Source of the DNA: Marasmius tenuissimus
Taxonomy: Eukaryota > Basidiomycota > Agaricomycetes > Agaricales > Marasmiaceae
Reading direction: 5' to 3'
Assembly (NCBI GenBank): GCA_029532415.1
Contig: JAQOTA010000050.1
Location: forward strand, 310,001-374,000
Length of the DNA: 64,000 nucleotides
Part shown: piece by piece, positions 59,377-64,000 of the stretch
How positions within the stretch are numbered: the stretch's first letter is position 1
Layout: each line of letters begins with the position of its first letter
Program-made: the position numbers and the translations under genes
Notes under the pieces: generated by a model
The model's input: the letters and a program-made list of their open reading frames with translations, nothing else
Told to the model about the DNA's origin: nothing
Database searches by the model: none

Positions 59377-60816
59377 ATGTTCAACGTTAAGAAATTCTTC
59401 TCCGGTCGCTTCGACGGCACTGGTTTCCGCCAGACCTACCACGGCGAAATGGAAGCTGTAACCAAGGCTCAAGGCCTTTATCATCACCTCACTGGTGTGA
59501 CTAAGAAGTCAACATACCCTCTGGGGGACATCATTTCGACCATTACGGTCACTCCTTCTCCTGGTGCGGCAGCTACACCTGCAGCTGCACCTGCTGATTC
59601 CGATGAGGAACCTGATCGGGCAGACCCTACTGAAGCCCAGATCACGGCGTACAACACCGCGCTGGAAGCATGGGAGGAGAAAGACCTCCAGTTGATGGGG
59701 ATTATCCAGTTGACCTCCACGAAGGAAGTCTTTGAACCTCTCAAGGATATGGACGCTGCTAAAGCCTGGTCCACCATAGTCACCACCTACAGCGAACCCA
59801 CCTTGTCTGCCATTTATGGCGACTTCGTCAAATTGGTGTCCTTCCGGCTTACCACTAGCCATCCCCAGGCTGGCATCGCCAAGTTCAAACACTATATTGA
59901 ACGTCTTGCCGAGGTTGGGGTTGAGCTCCCCGAGTTGATCAAAGCCCTCCTTCTCATCGCAGCTATTCCTCCCGAATGGGACGCCGCTTCCTCCAAGTCC
60001 CTTCATGACTTTGATAGGGATCCTGAGAGCACCAGCGCCCTCACCGTTGCTGACGTTCATGAAGCCATCATGATCGAATACGAGTGCCAGAACCCTCAGC
60101 TTGCCAACTGCCTCTCTGCGGTTAAGCGTGCTGGCAACCGCAAACCATCCTTTGGTCAGCAGCAGTGTCCATTCCAGCAACGTCAGCAGCGTGGACAGCA
60201 GCAACGTGGCCAACAGCGTCAACCACAGCAGCAGCAGCAGCAACGTCCTTCTTCGAACCAAAACAACGGTAAAAAGAAGAAGCAGCAGTGTGGTACCCAC
60301 GGTGGTATCAACCAGCACCAGGGTCCCGGCCACGCCGGCAGTAACAACGGTGGTAACAATCGGTCGCATGGTCATTCTCATCTGGCATCTTATGCCTCCG
60401 TCATAGCTTCCCCCACTCCTATCCGTCCTTATTCCTCGATTACAGACTGCAGGGAACGTATCGTGTTGAACGCAGTCAATAACTCCTTGCGCGCCGAAAT
60501 CGCCAGCGCCCCTCCTGTTCGTGCTATGGGATCACCGCCCCCAGCTCACTTCACCGGTCACTGGGATAAGTCTTGCGACAGCACTGTCCCACAGCCAGCT
60601 GTCAAGAAGAACCCTGCTGCAATGCAGTCCTTCACCGGCTTCAAGCCATCTCAGTCAGTATTTGATGATGTCCGTGGAGCACGTTCCCTTGCTGACAGAC
60701 TTGGTGCCCCCAAGACGGCGCGGTATCTCAAACCCTTCGAACAGATCGTCACGTCTGCCACCAATCATTCGCTCCAGGATTGTATCATGCAGCCTCATGC
60801 GTCTTTGTCCAAGTGA
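59377..60816 (+). CDS. Copia Gag polyprotein (fragment 2)
   Basis: 479 residues from ATG 59377 (MFNVKKFFSGRFDGTGF). The N-terminal half is a Gag capsid-like helical domain with AWSTIVTTYSEPTLSAIYGD, LVSFRLTTSHPQAGIAKFKH and ELPELIKALLLIAAIPPEW. These match fragment 1 (DFKSVMEFRLSGG, LSTLIKAMLLLSIIPQSW). The C-terminal part is Gln-rich (about residues 260-300), then His/Asn-rich. No CCHC zinc knuckle is seen, which is notable for a copia Gag. The ORF ends at TGA 60814-60816. The protease ORF follows in the same frame. Confidence 0.82.
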   Translation: MFNVKKFFSGRFDGTGFRQTYHGEMEAVTKAQGLYHHLTGVTKKSTYPLGDIISTITVTPSPGAAATPAAAPADSDEEPDRADPTEAQITAYNTALEAWEEKDLQLMGIIQLTSTKEVFEPLKDMDAAKAWSTIVTTYSEPTLSAIYGDFVKLVSFRLTTSHPQAGIAKFKHYIERLAEVGVELPELIKALLLIAAIPPEWDAASSKSLHDFDRDPESTSALTVADVHEAIMIEYECQNPQLANCLSAVKRAGNRKPSFGQQQCPFQQRQQRGQQQRGQQRQPQQQQQQRPSSNQNNGKKKKQQCGTHGGINQHQGPGHAGSNNGGNNRSHGHSHLASYASVIASPTPIRPYSSITDCRERIVLNAVNNSLRAEIASAPPVRAMGSPPPAHFTGHWDKSCDSTVPQPAVKKNPAAMQSFTGFKPSQSVFDDVRGARSLADRLGAPKTARYLKPFEQIVTSATNHSLQDCIMQPHASLSK

Positions 60817-61797
60817 GTTCTGGAGGATGATTTGGAAGATGAGGGAGCTGGACGTCCTTCTCCTACTTCTTCTAAACACTCTTGTAGCCTTGATCCTGAT
60901 GAAGATGTAGAGATGGACTGGGGATCTGACGACAGTATGGAAGACATGACCTCTCTATTCGGTAATGAAGTTGACAACGATACTGCCGAAGCTGCAGGGG
61001 TTGAGGACGTCCCGGATGACGTCTCTCTTGGATCTTTCCACGACGACAGGCAAGTTTCGTATTTTGACCTGCTTTCCCAAACTGATACGACCCTACAGCG
61101 ATGCTCACAATTAGTTGGTATCAGTAGTTCGCGGGGTAGTCGTAGTGATCTGGAATCACTTGTATATTATTGTCATGCAATCAGTTCCCACTTCGTGGGG
61201 TGTACACAATGTAAGGGAAAGAAAAGTGTGAACAACGCACAGGGTTGGCTCCTTGATTCTGGTGCCTCCTCTCATTTCACGAATGACTTGAATGATTTTG
61301 CTGAATATGAATCGCTTGATGGTCCTGTCGTAAATACTGCAAATAAGGGCAACCCTATACAGATCAAGGGTAAAGGCACAGTCTTCATTAAGCATAACGT
61401 TGAAGGACATGACGGGAAACTTACTGAGCGCGTTTTGCGTCTCTATCCTGTCTATTACATACCGCAATTGGATATATGTTTGCTATCCATGGGGGAGTTC
61501 CTTCAAGATGGTCTATCAATTCGTGGAAACGCGAAGAAGTTAGCCTTCTACTCATCACAGCGACGACAGTCGCTTGTTTCCTACCCTCATATGCCTGGTC
61601 AAACCATTTATTGGGTACACTCGCGGAAAGCATCTGCTGAGGTTTTAATGGCCAAGTCGGTTGTTTATAACGTTGACTACGATATTGAGCATAGACGCTT
61701 TGGGCATCCATCAGATAAAGCCCTGAATAAAGCTCGGAAACATACGCAAGGTTTCCCACTTGACCTTAAAATGCCTACTAAGAAGACACCTCTAGCA
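60817..61797 (+). CDS. Copia protease and GAG-pre-integrase (fragment 2), truncated
   Basis: This is in the same frame as Gag, separated by one TGA. An acidic spacer (DPDEDVEMDWGSDDSMEDMT) leads to CTQCKGKKSVNNAQ and the protease active site GWLLDSGASSHFT. The retropepsin-like core runs through NPIQIKGKGTVFIKH and VYYIPQLDICLLSMGEFL. A GAG-pre-integrase segment follows: IEHRRFGHPSDKALNKARKH. The frame is cut at 61797 (after KKTPL) by insertion of a minus-strand element. The matching point in fragment 1 continues with CRRCAEGKMH. The remainder is not in the window. Confidence 0.82.
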
Positions 61798-62389
61798 TGA
61801 CCCCAACAAAGTATCTGTTTGAAACTATAAGCAGTTTCTATTGAGCCAGCATAGTTAAATGCACAGTGAGTGATGAGCCAGCATAGTTAAAGTGCACAGT
61901 GGGTATAATGAAGTAAACCTCACATGGGTAATACACAGAGTGTTCTTGTAGTCTTGAGATGCTTGAGAAGAGGTGATAATCGAGTAGATTGTCCTAAGGC
62001 TTAAGGCCTTTTGTCCAGTCTTTTATACATAAGTTTCTGGTACATGTAATGAGTATTACACTAACTGAAACTACTACTAGAAGTAGGTATTCGGCCCTAA
62101 AGGCGTAAAAGACATTAGTACTGTGTAAGTACTTCTACCATGAATGGTAGTATGCTTGGTGAGCATAGTCGTGTTTGCCTCATGTATTGAAGGCTCTACT
62201 TATGCTATTGGATAGTGACTGTCTATAGTGTCATATATGATGAAACTAGATGTACGTAGTAAGATACGTAGACAGAGACGTAGTACTTGCATGAGGACGC
62301 AAGTGTTCTAGAGACGTTAGCTCTATAAATAGTGTGACGCGTAAATAACACGTCAACAGTGTATCACTTGATATCCATCATGTTCAACA
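61798..62389 (-). repeat. 3' LTR of a minus-strand copia element
   Basis: On the minus strand the LTR begins TGTTGAACATGATGG (62389) and ends TTGTTGGGGTCA (61798), giving the usual TG...CA ends. The polypurine tract GTGAGGGGGAG lies just inside the element at 62390-62400. A TATA-like TATAAAAGAC is present. Two 27-28 bp direct repeats (TGAGCCAGCATAGTTAAA) lie at 61842-61868 and 61874-61901. TAGCA at 61793-61797 is the likely target duplication; the other copy would be beyond the window. Confidence 0.8.
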
Positions 62390-62424
62390 CTCCCCCTCAC
62401 TAAGTTCATCATGCAATTATGGAA

Positions 62425-64000
62425 CTAGTGAAATGTTAATCCTAAAGATTGCCTGAGCAATTCGAACTTTGTTCTGCCAAGATTCTTCGTAAGAAGATCA
62501 GCAGGTTGTTTAGCAGTTTCAACGAAATAGATTTGAGTCTTTCCGTGTTCCACTGCTTCCCTGATGAAGTGGTATCGATTGTCGATGTGTTTTGTTCTTT
62601 TATCAGTAGCTTCATTGCTGCTGAGAAAGATAGCGCCTTGGTTGTCGCTAACACATGGAACTGATCGAATAGGGAAGTTCAATTCGTTCAATAACGACTT
62701 CATCCAGCAAGCCTGACGTGTACAATCAGATAGAGCCATATACTCTGCTTCCGTGGATGATAATGCAACCGTTTTCTGTTTCTGAGAGACCCAGCAAACT
62801 GGTGCATTGGCAAGCTTTATGATATATCCAGTCTGTGATCGACGATCATCTTTATCAGTTGCCCAATCAGAGTCAGCAAAGGCAAGTAGTCCTTGGTTGG
62901 ATCTACCATCGTAAATCAGTTCGTACTTTGCAGTATGAACAAGGTATTTCACGATGTAAAGTGCCTTCTGGAGGTGTTCCTGATTAGGATTAGCTCCATA
63001 CTATGACATTTTGATTACAGCAAAGGATATGTCTGGTCTCGTTCCGAGAGCCAAGTAAAGTAATGATCCAATAACCGATTGGAATCTATGCCTAATCTCG
63101 GGATTAACCTCCCCCTGGTTTTGGGTTGGGTTATAGCCTTCTGGCAAAGGCGTATATGCCGTCTTGGCGTTCAGAACTCCGAATTTACGAATTATCTTTT
63201 CAAGATAGTCTCGCTGATCAAGGATCAGTCTGCGATTCTTCCGATCTCGAGTAATTCGCATTCGCAGAAATTCTGTTGGCTCGCCTAGATCTCGGCATTC
63301 CCAGATTTTCATGAATTCGCTTTTTAGTCTGTTGACAAGGTTGCGATCAGGACCCATAAATAAAGCATTGTCAACATAGACGACGGCAATGACCATATTG
63401 CCATTCTTGTTGAAGACATATACGCCAGCATCGGATAAGCATTGTTTGAATCCCAGACATTTCATGGATTCAGTACATTGACGCCACCAGGCACGAGAAG
63501 CCTGTTTTAATCCGTATAATGCTTTGCGTAACCTCCAAACCTTGCTGGAGTCCGTAACGAAGCCTTCAGGTTGTTCCATGTAAATCTCCTCATCTAAGGC
63601 ACCATAAAGAAATGCTGTTTTAACATCTAGCACAGAGATCTCCCAATCTTCAAGTGCTGCTAGTGCCAATAGAAGTCGTACGGTTTCAAATCGTACTACA
63701 GGAGAGAACAACTCGTTATAGTCTATCCCTTGTTTCTGCGGAAATCCTTTCGCAACAAGCCTTGCCTTCTTACAGCCATCAGACTTGATGTCAAATACCC
63801 AGCGGGATTTCACCGCTTTTCGGCCTTTGGGTAGTGTGACCACATCAAAGACGTTTCTATCTTTGAGTGATTGTAATTCCAGTCTGCATGCTGCTTCCCA
63901 AGATGGCCGTTCATCTTTAGGACGCTTCTGGACTTGTTTGTATGTCCATTCACAAACGTTATCATAACTACTGGCTTGAAAACCATATAGTTGATAACCG
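62425..64000 (-). pseudogene. Copia reverse transcriptase-RNase H, with nonsense codon and altered active site
   Basis: The frame is open from the window edge (KRPKDERPSWEAACRLELQS) through RT: KSRWVFDIKSDGCKKARLVA, KGFPQKQGIDYNELFSPVVR, DVKTAFLYGALDEEIYMEQP and YGLKQASRAWWR. The catalytic box reads VVYVDNALF: the second Asp of YVDD is Asn (AAT at 63367-63369). A TAG at 63001-63003 interrupts the frame just before YGANPNQEHLQKALYIVKYL. RNase H follows with AFADSDW, STEAEYMALSD, DNQGAIFLSS and KRTKHIDNRYHFIRE, and stops at 62425. Integrase lies outside. These two lesions make it unlikely to be active on its own. Confidence 0.85.

Noticed and set aside
60160..60290. CAG/CAA-rich run resembling a microsatellite
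   Set aside because: It encodes a Gln-rich stretch within the copia Gag and mixes codons, so it is not treated as a separate repeat.
59509..60381. 290-codon minus-strand ORF rich in Leu and Thr
   Set aside because: It is the antisense of the copia Gag. Its Leu runs come from CAG/CAA codons on the plus strand.

Overview
The window is nuclear DNA from a filamentous basidiomycete, most likely an Agaricomycete. The evidence is the gene style: many short (about 45-75 nt) GT-AG introns with CTNAC-type branch sites, TKL-type kinases with HGDLK in place of HRDLK, DUF6533 and MARVEL-like membrane proteins, large F-box/zinc-finger families, and Ty1/copia elements. No rRNA, CRISPR or confident tRNA is present. 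Gene models were spliced by eye from reading frames, splice signals and comparison of paralogues within the window, so some exon joins are approximate.

Left part (1-16258): a 5'-truncated F-box-family zinc-finger gene (+), a MYND-finger gene (+), a MARVEL-like 4-TM gene (-), a 441-bp inverted-repeat element, a pseudokinase-Armadillo fusion (-), a DUF2306 membrane gene (+), and a second pseudokinase-Armadillo fusion (-). A low-complexity proline-rich gene follows (17453-19468), then about 3 kb without a supportable gene.

Middle (22521-30717): a TKL kinase fused to Tup1-like WD40 repeats, a tandem kinase-less WD40 copy, a large unknown gene, and a frameshifted fragment of that gene's 3' end on the far side of the WD40 copy.

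Right part (31289-52095): a second MARVEL-like gene, a second DUF2306 gene, a membrane protein of unknown function, a third pseudokinase-Armadillo fusion, three more F-box/zinc-finger genes (one interrupted by a foldback element), and a DUF6533 multi-spanning membrane gene. Read as its reverse complement, the right part repeats the order and orientation F-box(+), pseudokinase-Arm(-), DUF2306(+) of the left part. This suggests an old inverted segmental duplication with later local duplications.

Right end (52096-64000): repeat-rich DNA with two tandem two-exon genes of unknown function, two degenerate plus-strand copia fragments, and a minus-strand copia element whose 592-bp LTR sits inside the second fragment.

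No metabolic pathway is visible. The gene content points to signalling, protein turnover and membrane proteins evolving by duplication. The most unusual part is the three-member pseudokinase-Armadillo family with a shared Cys-containing C-terminal tail.
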